Program-made: the position numbers and the translations under genes
The notes under the pieces: generated by a model
The model's database searches: none
The model's input: only the letters and a program-made list of their open reading frames with translations
What the model was told of the DNA's origin: nothing
Shown: positions 36,037-46,344 of the stretch, piece after piece
Numbering within the stretch: position 1 is the stretch's first letter
Layout of the letters: each line of letters starts with the position of its first letter
From: Portunus trituberculatus
Taxonomy: Eukaryota; Arthropoda; Malacostraca; Decapoda; Portunidae
Direction of reading: 5' to 3'
DNA length: 64,000 nt
NCBI RefSeq assembly: GCF_017591435.1
Contig: NC_059256.1
Span: forward strand, 13,023,766-13,087,765

Positions 36037-36061
36037 GATTTGGCTGTTTGAGGGGCGTCCT

Positions 36062-37230
36062 TTAGGTGACGAGAAGAGGAATTCGATGTCGGACTCTTCC
36101 TCGGGGGCACAGGACCAGACTCCTTCCTACCAGACATACAGGTACAGTGCGAGACAAGTCGTCCTCTGGTTCTCTGGAGTGGTAAGGTTTCATTAGATTA
36201 ATATGAACTAGTTGGGAATCCTTACGACGGTCAGGAGTGTGGACCACATAATTTAATGGACTTAGTTTTTGAGCCACAACATAAGGTCCCATGAACTTAC
36301 TGTGAAGAGCATTGCCTGGAGTGGGAGAAAAGTAAAACCTTGTCTCCTGGTTTGAAACTTCTCATGACAGATTTGGGAAGAGAATTCTGTTGCATTTTAG
36401 TTTGAGATTTGAGGAAGTTTGATTTAGCAAAAGATCTGACTTCACTGATTTTATTCTTAAGGTTACTGATGTAGTCAGACACACTGGGGCTTGAAGGAGT
36501 ATTTTGAGTAAACCATTGATCCTTTAATATTTTGAGAGGCCCCTGATCTGTCTACCATAGAGTAATTCAAAAGGGAGTAACCTAAAGAATCTTGAGGAGA
36601 TTCTCTTAAAGCGAAGAGAAGGAAAGAAATACTTTCATCCCAGTCTCCTTGATGCTCCAAGCAATACTTCTTCATCATGGATTTTAATGTTTGGTGAAAC
36701 CGCTCCAGACAGCCTTGGGATTGGGGTGGTAAGCCGAGGAGGTAACATGGTCGATGTTTAGCTCATTCACTATCTGTTGGAAAAAATGGCTAGTGAAATT
36801 GCTACCCTTGTCAGACTGAATTTGTTTTGGAATTCCTACCGAGGTGAAAAATGTATTAGATGTTTTACAATGGTCTTTGATGTGATGTTCTTAAGAGGAA
36901 TGCTTCAGGGTACCTGGTAGTGGGATCCATGAGGGTTAACAAATACTGATTCCCTCGTTTGGTTTTGGGTAAGGGCCCTACGCAGTCTAGATGATCTTTT
37001 CGAAGGGCTCCGTCTGAACTGGAATAGGCGTCAGAGGAGCTGGCACAAGGCGTTCGTTAGGCTTACCCACAACTTGACATATGTGACATGTTTTTACATA
37101 GTGTGACACATCCTTTTCATTCCTGGCCAAAAAAATGTTGAAGAGCCTTCTTGTAGGTTTTTGGATGCCTAGATGACCTGACAATCCATCATGAGCTAGT
37201 TCTATAATGGCTGGTCTTACAGACAAGGGA
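36062..37230 (-). pseudogene. Retrotransposon integrase (HHCC, DDE, GPY/F)
   Basis: The zinc-binding part reads ELAHDGLSGHLGIQKPTRRL and, after a spacer, KTCHICQVVGKPNERLVPAP (two His, two Cys). The core starts with LDCVGPLPKTKRGNQYLLTL at about 36980 (first Asp), SDKGSNFTSHFFQQIVNELN near 36810 (second Asp) and SSAYHP...CLERFHQTLKSMMKKYCL near 36710 (Glu). A GPY/F module typical of gypsy integrases follows at 36292-36160 (MGPYVVAQKLSPLNYVVHTP, QLVHINLMKPYHSRE). All of this lies 5' of the RT. At least six frame breaks. Confidence 0.75.
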
Positions 37231-37585
37231 TGACAACTTGATGTGTTTCTGACCAGGTGTCTAGTTGTTTCAGTTCAGGAGGTCTGTAGGCACGCATCAG
37301 GACTCTTCCTGATAATAAAAACAAGGCAATTTAGACATATCCTTTGTCTCACTGGCACATGTCTGATCTTAGCCAAAGTGAGATCCTGTTCCTGAGCATT
37401 AATCAAATTCTCCTTTGAAATGATGTATTATACAAGTTGTCAGTAGAGGCAATCATTGGTGGAGGAGGTGATGAAAGGGCAGGGACTTGGACTGAGACCT
37501 GGTGACTGCACACACTGGGAAGAAGTGAGGGATGTTTCGTCCAGGATCTTAGTGGGACTTTCTGTTAAGGGAGAATCAAGAACAA

Positions 37586-37900
37586 TTAAGTTTGGAACAG
37601 CCAAGTTACCCGCAAGATCATTACCCAGTACAAGATGTACCCCGGTACTGGCAGTTCACCAGGTTTAATGGCTACCTCAACCTCTCCTGAAATGAACGGG
37701 CATTGTAAGCTAATATTAGCCAAGGATAGGAGAGCTGTGATTCGAGACCTGTAAGGATCACCTTCTCCCAGTGAAAGCCTGTTTGATGTTAGGGATGACA
37801 TCTTCCTTAAGATGGATTGGGCAGCACCTGTATCACGCAGAACCTTGATATTTATTGCCTTGTCTTTACCATCAGTCAGGACACTTTACCTTGATACATG
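37586..37900 (-). pseudogene. Retrotransposon aspartic protease
   Basis: The minus strand reads TDGKDKAINIKVLRDTGAAQ then SILRKMSSLTSNRLSLGEGD and SLANISLQCPFISGEVEVAI. DTGA near 37822-37834 is the aspartic protease active site. A further segment gives the usual LG.D turn (VLGNDLAGNLAVPNLIVLDS, with frame change). It lies directly between gag and integrase, as expected for cleavage of the polyprotein. Frameshifts near 37640 and 37880 break it. Confidence 0.6.
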
Positions 37901-37977
37901 TACGAGTCATAAAGTTCTAGAGGAGAGTTGACAGGGTTAGCTAGGGCCACTGGTTTCTTGTTCTCAAATGTGTTTGG

Positions 37978-39229
37978 TCTAGGGCCACAAAAGAAAATTG
38001 ACGTTGAGAACCCTTGCAATTTGGGTGTCTACATTTCTGGATCGTGTGTCCTGGCTTCTTACAGTATGTACACCAGGGGAATTATATGCATTTGGCGAGA
38101 ATCCGGTTGGCTTACCACCCGCGCCCCAAAACCTTCCCAAAGGAGGACCTAACATTAGACAGTGAACCACGACCTCTACTACCCAGGGATCCCATCAACA
38201 AAGCAAACGCATCAGCCACTTTAGCGGCAGACATAAGCTCACTCTCTCCCGTTCTTCCACATGCCTCAGAATATTAAATGGTAACTTGTTCTTCCATTCT
38301 TCCAGGACCATTAGATTGAGCAACTCCGAAAAGGTGGTAATGTTAAGGGCGACTAACCATTTCTTAAATTGTCTTAGTTTCTCACTAGCAATTCAACATA
38401 GGTGTGAGACTCTGGTTTCACATACTTTCGGAACTGTTGTCGGTATCCATCAGAAGTGATAGAGTAGGCGTCTAGAATGTTACCTTTGATCTCTTCATAT
38501 TCTACCTCATCACTAAGGCCGTTGTATACCCTATAAGCTTTTCCTACTAGCTTAGGGACAAGGAGAGACACCCACTGATCCTTGGGCCATTTATTCCTAT
38601 TAGCAATGCTCTCAAAAGCGCGAAATGACCCGTCAACATCAGATTCATCAAAAGGGGGAACTAGCGGAGCAGCTGTAGCAGGATTAAAGCTTGCTAACTG
38701 TTTCTTTATATCTATTTCTTCCTCTAAACTTAGCGTCATTTCGTAGGGCTAACTCCTGAATTTCTAACTCTTTCTCCTGCCTTCTAAGTTGTAACTGAAA
38801 TTCTCTCTTTCTTTTCCTGTAATTCTGCTTCTCTTTCTGCCTGTAGTTGCATTTCTTTTGCTTCTTTTTCTGCCTGTAGTTGCATTTGTTTTTCATGCAT
38901 CCGGTATTCTAGTTTAAGCTTCTCAATTTCCCATTGACTTATCCTACTCTTATCCTGTTCTTCCTGGGGACTGTGTATTATAGTCCTCGTAGAGGCTGAC
39001 ATGGGAGTTAACTCTTCTATGGCATTTCCTAGCAACTGACCTTCTTGCACTAGATGTTCAACAACTACATTCTTAATGACCTCTTTAGTCATCTGAGACG
39101 TGATGGGAACATCAAAATGTTTAGCGATGGCTTTCCATTGGTCCTTCTTTATATTAGCATATTTAAGTTGTTCCAGAGAAGGGTCGGCACTAGATTAAAA
39201 TCTTTAACGTTAAACTGAGCGGAAGCCAT
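37978..39229 (-). pseudogene. gypsy-class gag with CCHC zinc knuckle
   Basis: The start is ATG 39229 (MASAQFNVKDFNL). A frameshift leads to YANIKKDQWKAIAKHFDVPI and TSQMTKEVIKNVVVEHLVQE, then a charged coiled-coil-like run (KLKLEYRMHEKQMQLQAEKE). A capsid-like part follows with FDESDVDGSFRAFESIANRN, WVSLLVPKLVGKAYRVYNGL and SDGYRQQFRKYVKPESHTYV. A knuckle (CTYCKKPGHTIQKC) lies at 38031-38072. Frame breaks occur near 39190, 38735, 38370 and 38080. Gag would form the retrotransposon particle and bind its RNA. Confidence 0.7.
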
Positions 39230-39284
39230 ATTAAATAGATGTTAAACCACAACTGAGAGAAAAAATGATAAGCGAAAAGTGACT

Positions 39285-40242
39285 CAATAATAAAGGCAAC
39301 CTTGAGTCGTCGGATAAGTAAAAAGGGCAAACCTATTAGCCAGATAAACAGGACCACCCGTTACCTCCCCTACAGAGCGAGAGGTAGCAGGAGGAGTTGT
39401 CTTCGGACCGGCAGACTCAACCGAAGAGCGAGCGGCCAATGAAGCATAGGATGTCGCACTAGTACCGTCCTTCTGGCGGAAGAGGAGTTCACGGCGGGCG
39501 GTACCGAGGCTGATAAATTGACTATTGGCAAGCTGAAATGTCCTGCTCCAGGCGATACCTGGGGCATTGCCTGGAACGTACCTAGTGAGCATAACGGCAA
39601 TGGAAAAAATAAGCTGCACCATTGCAATGCTTCTCTGAATGTGAGTCTAGTGCAGAGCAATTACCACATCGGGAAGCTTCCTTACACGATCTTTTGCCGT
39701 GATCGTAGCTATAGCATGAGAAGCACTGAAGAGGGCGAGAAACAACGCCTTACCCTAAGGTTGATAGAACCGATATGAACACGGTCAGGAAGGGTTGAAC
39801 CAAAAAATGTGAGAAGGGCAGTGTTGGAGGAGTTCCTCATCTTAGTCACCTTTTGCACAGAAGTAGGACACATTGCTAGTATTTCCTCCTCTGGAAATTC
39901 ATAAAGGTCTTGACTATAAACACAAGCTTTGCTATAATTAAAGGTGGGATGAGCCTTAACAGTCTCAAACATGCTGTCAGAAGGGCATCCCAGCCTGGAA
40001 ACCCAACCATCCAGCACAGGACGGCCCCTACTGGGCGATCCCTCCAGCGGGTGGCTCCGCTGTCCACTGGCAGCCTACGTAGGAACCATTTAGTCTGGCC
40101 CCTCACTGGCGACCTTACAAGCATGGGTTGCCCTCTCCCCCTCGAAAGGGCAGAGCAGGGGCCTAAGCCCCCTCTAGCCCAGCTCGCCAGGTTGCAGGGG
40201 CATGCAAGCCCCCCCACCACGACAAGGCGGTTCCCATCTGGG
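39285..40242 (-). mobile_element. I-type LINE copy Y, 5' UTR and internally deleted ORF1
   Basis: The minus strand starts with the family 5' end at about 40241 and the GC-rich leader. At about 39990 it jumps from GGCTGGGATGC of the leader into the ORF1 centre (SDSMFETVKAHPTFNYSKAC), removing the ORF1 N-terminus at a TGCC microhomology. ORF1 continues (LLTFFGSTLPDRVHIGSINL, then cysteine motifs) until the gypsy-class element cuts in at 39285. It is the inverted partner of 41363-42905. Confidence 0.78.
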
Positions 40243-40780
40243 GAGGGTCTTGTGGAGGGGAATCCTCCTTCCCACTCAGACCTGAAGATGACGTCTCCCG
40301 GGCTAGGTCAGCAACCTCACGAGAACCTAAATGTGTTTTGTGTTTTCCCATAAAGAACAGCTACACAAAGATTGGCTCCAGGGGCAAGGGAAACCACCTA
40401 CTGGGACTACAATGGGAGGAAGCACTGGCTGCCGTGGACGGGGTACCTCGTCCCCATGCGGACCAGTCGTTTAAAAAAAGGTTCCACATGATTCGAAAGT
40501 TTGTCCACGACAGAGCTGAGACCCCCTCCCAAAGCATCCCAGCCTGGACACCCAACCATCCAGCACAGGACAGCCCCTATTGGGCGATCCCTTCACCGGG
40601 TGGCTCCGCTGGTCCACTGGCAGCCTATGTAGGAACCATTTAGTTTGGCCCTCACTGGCGACCTTACTAGCATGGGTAGCCTCTCCCCTCGAAAGGGTAG
40701 AGCAGGGGCCTAAGCCCCCTCTAGCCTCGCTCACAGGGGCACGCAAGCCCCCCCACCACGACAAGGCGGTTCTCATCTGG
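40243..40780 (-). mobile_element. I-type LINE copy X, 5' UTR and ORF1 N-terminus
   Basis: The 5' end lies at about 40780 and runs on the minus strand to the ORF1 start (MGKHKTHLGSREVADLARET, ATG at 40351). It stops at CTCCACAAGA, where copy Y's 5' end begins. It is a head-to-tail junction on the minus strand, like A to B on the plus strand. Its 5' flank is the Crypton-like fragment at 40781. Confidence 0.75.
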
Positions 40781-41362
40781 GGGGGAAGAAAACAGGGAAA
40801 GGTTCCATACTCAACGGAGGAAAGAAATGACTATGTCATCTCTGAATGACATTGAGTCAAAATGCTTCTAAAATCAGGGATGCTCTTGATATGACTGAAG
40901 ATGAACCTGTGACAGTATCACAGTTCTTAAATCTAAGAGACATTATGATTACTGTAATGGCAATCACGTCGTTACGACGACTTATGAAATTTGCTGAATT
41001 CAGATTATTTGAAGTAGCAGAAAAAGAAGAGAGGTTGGACCGTGAAACTAAACAATTCCAGTGCTGGGTAATTAGAATATCGAGACATAAGACAGCAGCA
41101 CAAGGGCCTTCACTGATATTTTAATCAGAAGCTGAAAGTAAAGCATTTGATGCTTATTTGAAATACTACAGGCCTGCACTGAGCCTGACTGTTATGTTTT
41201 CCGAAACAGATACACAGAGTGCGCAATCCTGTTGTACAAAAAATGAGCTACTCCTCTTTATCAAAAGCAGTGTCTAAGACAGGAAAAAAAACTGAAGTCT
41301 TAACATCAATAACCTCCAGAATTCTTAGAAGGAGCCAGATAACTGCACTATGGGAGAAAGAT
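40781..41362 (+). pseudogene. Crypton-like tyrosine recombinase fragment
   Basis: After a leader shared with 61600-61663 the plus strand reads ASKIRDALDMTEDEPVTVS, QFLNLRDIMITVMAITSLRR and CWVIRISRHKTAAQGPSLIF up to GPSLIF and a stop created by TTTTAA. It then continues, frame broken, to TSITSRILRRSQITALWEKD at 41362. The block around LNLRD...T..RR..K..EF and HKT..GPS is that of Crypton-like YR proteins (first catalytic Arg in the RR pair). The catalytic Tyr end is missing because I-type LINE sequence joins at about 41363. Confidence 0.6.
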
Positions 41363-42905
41363 GAGACTAAGATGAGGAACTCCTCCAACATTGTGCCCTT
41401 CTCACATCTTTTGGTTCAACCCTTCCTGACCGTGTTCATATCGGTCCTATCAACCTTAGGGTAAGGCGTTGTTTCTCGCCCTCTTCAGTGCTTCTCACGG
41501 CAAAAGATCGTGTAAGGAAGCTTCCCGATGTGGTAATTGCTCTGCACTAGACTCACATTCAGAGAAGCATTGCAATGGTGCAGCTTATTGTTTCCATTGC
41601 CGTTATGCTCACTAGGTACGTTCCAGGCAATGCCCCAGGTATCGCCTGGAGCAGGACATTTCAGCTTGCCAATAGTCAATTTATCAGCCTCGGTAGCGCC
41701 CGCCGTGAACTCCTCTTCCGCCAGAAGGACGGTACTAGTGCAACATCCTATGCTTCATTGGCCGCTCGCTCTTCGGTTGAGTCTGCCGGTCCGAAGACAA
41801 CTCCTCCTGCTACCTCTCGCTCTGTAGGGGAGGGGCGGGTGGTCCTGTTTATCTGGCTAATAGGTTTGCCCTTTTATCCGACGACTCATTTGAGTCACCT
41901 GTAAGAAGCGACGAGAATAATACGGACTTGACCAAACATACCCATGTCGTTGATGTCCATTTGCCTCCTCCATCGCCTAAGCCTTTGAAGGGCATGACCA
42001 AACGGCACCGCGGCTCTGCGGAGTTGATAAAATTTACTCAGCATAAGCAATCTAAGGTTTCTCCCAGTGCACACGCTCGTGAGTCCTCCAGGGACCGCTC
42101 TGTAAGGGTAGCTCCAGTAGTTTCTGCTCAGCCTTCTGTGACATCCTTTGTCTCAGATCGGGCTTCTTGTGATGAGGATGGTCTTCGCATGGAGACGTCT
42201 GATGATATTGTCACAGCTGCCCCTCATGGACCAACTGTGTCAAAAAGTGCATTCCAGCCTGACCCTCGTCCTCCGATGACAGGTAGGTGTGATGATGGTA
42301 CGCATCACTCACCGGTAAGCCGAAAGGCAGCGGTCCAACGACCTGGAACATCACAACTCCCGGTGTCTTCTCTTCGCTTGAATATTTCTAGACAGGCGAG
42401 TCACGGCCAGCCCCTTCAAAAGGCTCGCCCGTCCACTGCACCTAAATAGTCATCTTCAAGCTTCTACAGTGGAACTGTAGAGGCCTTCGCGCCTCGTGGG
42501 GGGAACTCCGAGCTTTGCTGTCGGAGTTCTCTCCAGCCTGTGTAGCTCTACAAGAGACTATGCTAGGTGATAGTACTTAATCTAGTCCTCCTGGCTATCG
42601 TGCCTTTTTTAACACTCCTTTCCCTGACCAGGGCCACACCACGGTGGCACAGCTATTTTAGTCCGTCAGGATATACCTGTTATCCCGGTACAACTTAACT
42701 CTCCCTTTCAGGTGGTTGCTGTTAAGGTCTTTATGGGACGACTGTACACCATCTGCAGTTTATATCTCCCTCCTCGGCTTTCTGTCTCCAGGGGTATGCT
42801 TGATGGCCTGGTGCGTCAGCTAACTCCGCCTTTTCTTTTATTGGGAGATTTTAACGGCCGTCACCCATTGTGGGATGAAGATGCTAGTAATCCTCGTGGG
42901 GTTTG
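41363..42905 (+). mobile_element. I-type LINE copy Z: ORF1 centre to endonuclease
   Basis: Starts in ORF1 (TKMRNSSN) and carries the cysteine region and Ser/Pro-rich tail (QRPGTSQLPVSSLRLNIS; stop at 42447-42449). The ORF2 start and most of the APE endonuclease follow: RGLRASWGELRALLSEFSPA, then SVRIYLL in a broken frame, VYISLLGFLSP, and LLLGDFNGRHPLWDEDASNP with the GDFN motif. It ends at CCTCGTGGGG (42901). This copy retains the endonuclease that B and D lack, but with several frameshifts. Confidence 0.78.
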
Positions 42906-43443
42906 AGTTTTTTATTACAATTTTCATTGATGAGGAAAAAATGTAATAATGTCAAAAAAAGCATTTGGCATTTTCTTCCTTTTATTTTGGAAAATTATGA
43001 AATAAATGAAAATTTTAGAAACATTCCATACAAATTATCCTGAATTTATTCTTAGAAGACAAATAAAACTATAATAATTATTTCTAATGTGCAATGAACC
43101 ATGAAATGTATATTACAAGTGTTGTTTATAAAAACTGAAGAGACTGCGTAAGGTTTTGTGATTTATTTCCCGTAGGTGTGTGTACTTTTTGTCATACTTA
43201 ATTTTGGCCTGCTTCCAGTTCACTCTAAAAGTGTTTTTGCTTATTTCATTCATTTTTTAGCAACATTTGGTTGAATCTCTGCCCAACAATACTGTCAACT
43301 TTTATGACAGGGACACTGCATGTTCTTGTATTTATTTTTATTCTTTGTCTTTTTGTTGTTTTTTCCTCCACACAGGCCACAGGGCTTTTGGAGCGCTTCA
43401 GGGAGTGTGGTTCGCTCACGGGGTGGAGACCTCTGTGGAAACA
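42906..43443. other. unclassified AT-rich stretch
   Basis: A TTTTTCCTCCACACAG acceptor-like site precedes a 26-codon frame (ATGLLERFRECGSLTGWRPL) at about 43375-43453. It might be a lost exon, but nothing identifies it. Confidence 0.3.
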
Positions 43444-44382
43444 ATTTCTATGAAATAAACTAATCAGCAGCCTAGCAATGAAATAAATTAATCAGCAGCC
43501 TAGCATTGAAATATATTAACCAGTATCCTAGCATAAAAATAAATTAATCAGCAGCCTAGCAATGAAATATATTAACCAGTATCCTAGCAATGAAATAAAT
43601 TAATCAGCAGCCTCGCATTGAAATATATTAATCAGCAGCCTAGTTCTGAAGTAAATAAATGAGCATCCTAGCATTGAAGTAAATTAATCACCATCCTAGC
43701 ATGGAAATAAATTAATTAGCAGCCTAGCAATGAAATAAATTAATCAGCAGCCTAGCATTGAAATATATTAACCAGTATCCTAGCATAAATATAAATTAAT
43801 CAGCAGCCTAGCAATGAAATATATTAACCATTATCCTAGCAATGAAATAAATTAATTAGCAGCCTCGCTTTGAAATATATTAATAAGCAGCCTAGTTCTG
43901 AAGTAAATAAATGAGCATCCTAGCATTGAAGTAAATTAATAAGCATCCTAGCATTGAAATAGATTTATCAGCAACCTAGTAGTAAAATAAATTAATCACC
44001 AGTAACACTGAAAAAAAAAAAAAAAAATTTCGGAGACTTTTATTTTTTTTCTTAGCAACATCAAAAAGCACAGCGCAATTAGTCATAAAGGCAAAAAAAG
44101 GCTATTTTTTTTCCTTTCTTTTAGTGCAAAGTTCAAGCCAATACGTCTCAGTTTTTTTTTTTTTTAAATTTTGGCGAATATTTCTTTCTAAACTATTGAT
44201 TTTTGGCACCTTAAATCAACTTTTCAACGGTGAATAAAGGTTTTCCTTCAATATCTCAAAAACTAAGCGACCTATCGAAAAAAAACTTTCTTCAGTAAGA
44301 CTATCATTATTTTTGCGTTCTACATCAGAATCTGGTCACGTTTTTTTTTTTCTATTACTCAAAAATTGCGTCAAAATTCAAT

Positions 44383-45188
44383 GCGCATGCGCAGTAGAAA
44401 ACGCAGAGAGACGCAATTGACAGCATTGAAAAGACCTTGGTACGGTATATCTTTCTGCGTATTTTTTTTTACTTCACGTTGGTAAGTTTTTTTTTTTTTT
44501 TTTTTACAAATAATGTTTTTTTTTTTTGAGATTTTTAAACAATTTTCCGGCCAAAACTATGGAACATATTGAACATTACTATAGCTAAAAAAAAAAAGCA
44601 CCTAAATACACTTTTTGATCAATAAATATCACACAAGTGTTTACGCTCTATAGTTTTTGTTCAATGGTGGATTTTGTGTGTTTTTTTTTAAAGTTTTTGC
44701 TAGTGCGCATGCGCAGTTGCGGGAGCAGACACAAGAAATATCAACCGTCAGAAAGGACTTTATACGCCACATCTATTTCCAAAATTCATTGCGCATGCGC
44801 AGTAGAAAACGCAGAGACACCCAATTGACAGCATTGAAAAGACCTTGGTACGGTATATCTTTCTGCGTATTTTTTTTTTACTTCACGTTGGTAAGTTTTT
44901 TTTTACAAATATTGTATTTTTTTTTTTAGATTTTTAAACAATTTTCCGGCCAAAACTATGGAACATTTAACATTTACTATAGCTAAAAAAAAAAAAAAAA
45001 AAGCACCTATATACACTCTTTGATCAATAAATATCACAAGTGTTTACGCTCTATAGTTTTTGTTCAATGGTGGATTTTGTGTTTTTTTTTCAGTTTTTGC
45101 CAGTACGCATGCGCAGTAGCGGGAGCAGACACAAGAAATGTCCACCGTCAGAAAGGACTTTATACGCCACATCAATTTCCAAAAGTGT
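44383..45188. repeat. 408-bp tandem duplication inside the foldback element
   Basis: GCGCATGCGCAGTAGAAAAC occurs at 44383 and again at 44791. The sequence in between repeats with small changes, including ACAGCATTGAAAAGACCTTG and TTTACGCTCTATAGTTTTTG. The second unit ends near 45188. Confidence 0.75.
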
Positions 45189-45400
45189 TTTGAATTTCGC
45201 CGGTAAGTTTTTTTTTTTTTTTTTTACAAATATTTTTAATTTAAAAAAAATGGAGCCAATCAGGGAGAGGAGTTGGGATGACGTAGGCAAGCCACGCTTG
45301 TCCCGCGGCCATTTTAGTTCTCGCCTTTGCTCTGTGAGGAACCGGCTATCTTTGTGCTCCATATCCATTCCTGAGGAACCGTCTACTTGGGTAAAGTCTG
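45095..45400 (+). promoter_or_regulatory. Promoter-like segment: NRF1-, CCAAT- and YY1-type boxes, then a splice donor
   Basis: A palindromic NRF1-type box (ACGCATGCGCAG) lies at about 45104, with similar boxes at 44383, 44705 and 44791. AGCCAATCAGGG (CCAAT box) is at about 45255, GCGGCCATTTTAG (YY1-like) at about 45306. A 90-bp exon-like stretch with a TTGG|GTAAAG donor ends at about 45391. The order and spacing resemble animal TATA-less promoters. The inverted copy at 57120-57270 keeps the CCAAT and GGCCATTTTAG boxes. Activity is inference. Confidence 0.45.
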
Positions 45401-45887
45401 AATAATTCATTTCTTTGTTGTTATATATGCATTCTATTTAAGTTTAGTTCGTTGCTAGTATATTGGTGAATTTTGTTAAATGCCTGGATAGTGATTTATT
45501 TATTTTAATGCTACGATGATGATTTTTTTTTTTTTTCAGTGTTTTTCTGGTGATTGATTTATTTTAGTGCTAGGTTGCTGATAAATCTATTTCAATGCTA
45601 GGCTGCTTATTAATTTACTTCAATGCTAGGATGCTCATTTATTTACTTCAGAACTAGGCTGCTGATTAATATATTTCAATGCGAGGCTGCTGATTAATTT
45701 ATTTCATTGCTAGGATACTGGTTAATATATTTCATTGCTAGGCTGCTGATTAATTTATTTTTATGCTAGGATGGTGATTAATTTACTTCAATGGTAGGCT
45801 GCTGATTAGATTTTTTTAATGCTAGTATGCTCATTAATCTATTTCAATGCTAGGCTGCTGATGAATTTATTTCAATGCTAGGATGAT

Positions 45888-46087
45888 GTAAGGTTAAACT
45901 TAACACTATGACCCTATGCTGTATCTCATCCATGCTTTATTTCTTCATATCCTTCATTGATCTATTGATATACTTGTATCGGTGTCTTATTTGCATATGA
46001 GTGAAATGCTCATATATGGGATTTATTTTAATCAACTCCGCCCTGATTTCTCTCCAAAAGACGATATATTTCTTAAGGTCTTTGCTG
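45888..46087 (-). pseudogene. Crypton-like gene, 3'-terminal exon fragment
   Basis: The minus strand matches the last exon of the gene at 49449-49756 from the IVFWREIRAELIKINPIYEH block to the stop, and the downstream terminus GTTAAGTTTAACCTTACAT. Homology stops abruptly at about 46087 on the inner side and at the foldback minisatellite on the outer side. Confidence 0.7.
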
Positions 46088-46344
46088 ACTGACTCTTTTC
46101 TTCCCACCACTAATGGCCATTGTCTATTTTTTTTTTCTTTCCCACAGGTTCCAGCACTATGCTTTTATGTGGCTTTCCCCCTACCTTAGCAATGCAATCA
46201 GGTACCTTGACGTGGTGTGCTGGCTTAAGCCAATCCTACTTGTGCTGCTTGGGTCACGGAAAGGTGACCTGTAACCTTCGGGGAGCTAGAGCACTAAGAG
46301 AGGCGACAAAACCCTGATTTCTCCCAAACTCAACTGAGATGTTG
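46088..46344. other. unclassified sequence
   Basis: No family is recognised. A C-rich region near 46190-46300 has short open frames only. Confidence 0.3.

Larger units (their letters stand above)
33928..39284 (-). mobile_element. Ty3/gypsy-class LTR element, Gmr1-like domain order (INT before RT), no LTRs seen
   Basis: On the minus strand the order is gag, zinc knuckle, protease, integrase (HHCC, DDE, GPY/F), reverse transcriptase, RNase H. Typical Ty3/gypsy elements have RT-RH before INT; the order here is that of Ty1/copia, and is known in gypsy-type elements as the Gmr1 group. About 55 bp separate gag from the LINE on one side and about 415 bp lie between the pol stop and the LINE on the other; I find no direct repeats that could be LTRs. 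About 160 bp of LINE ORF1 are missing at the insertion point. Many frameshifts. Coding parts are listed separately. Confidence 0.8.
43444..45887. mobile_element. Foldback-like element with inverted minisatellite arms
   Basis: The left arm (43450-44012) is about 19 copies of a 28-bp unit (GAAATAAATTAATCAGCAGC plus CTAGCATT). The right arm (about 45525-45887) is the same minisatellite in reverse complement. The innermost units match closely: TAGCATTGAAATAGATTTAT, CAGCAACCTAG, then CACCAG and ACACTG before an A-run on the left, mirrored by a T-run on the right. Long inverted arms built of short tandem repeats define foldback (FB) elements. The interior has poly(T) runs, a 408-bp tandem duplication and a promoter-like segment but no transposase. 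The right arm abuts a Crypton-like 3' end. A second, inverted relative is at 56501-57985. Confidence 0.6.

Noticed and set aside
43375..43453. Exon-like ATGLLERFRECGSLTGWRPL
   Set aside because: Good acceptor-like context but too short and without known similarity to call a gene.
43450..44010. 28-bp regularly repeated unit resembling a CRISPR array
   Set aside because: Units are contiguous with no unique spacers, and the genome is eukaryotic; it is a minisatellite arm.
45090..45410. 106-codon minus-strand frame through the promoter-like segment
   Set aside because: No family resemblance; the segment's boxes and splice donor on the other strand explain it better.
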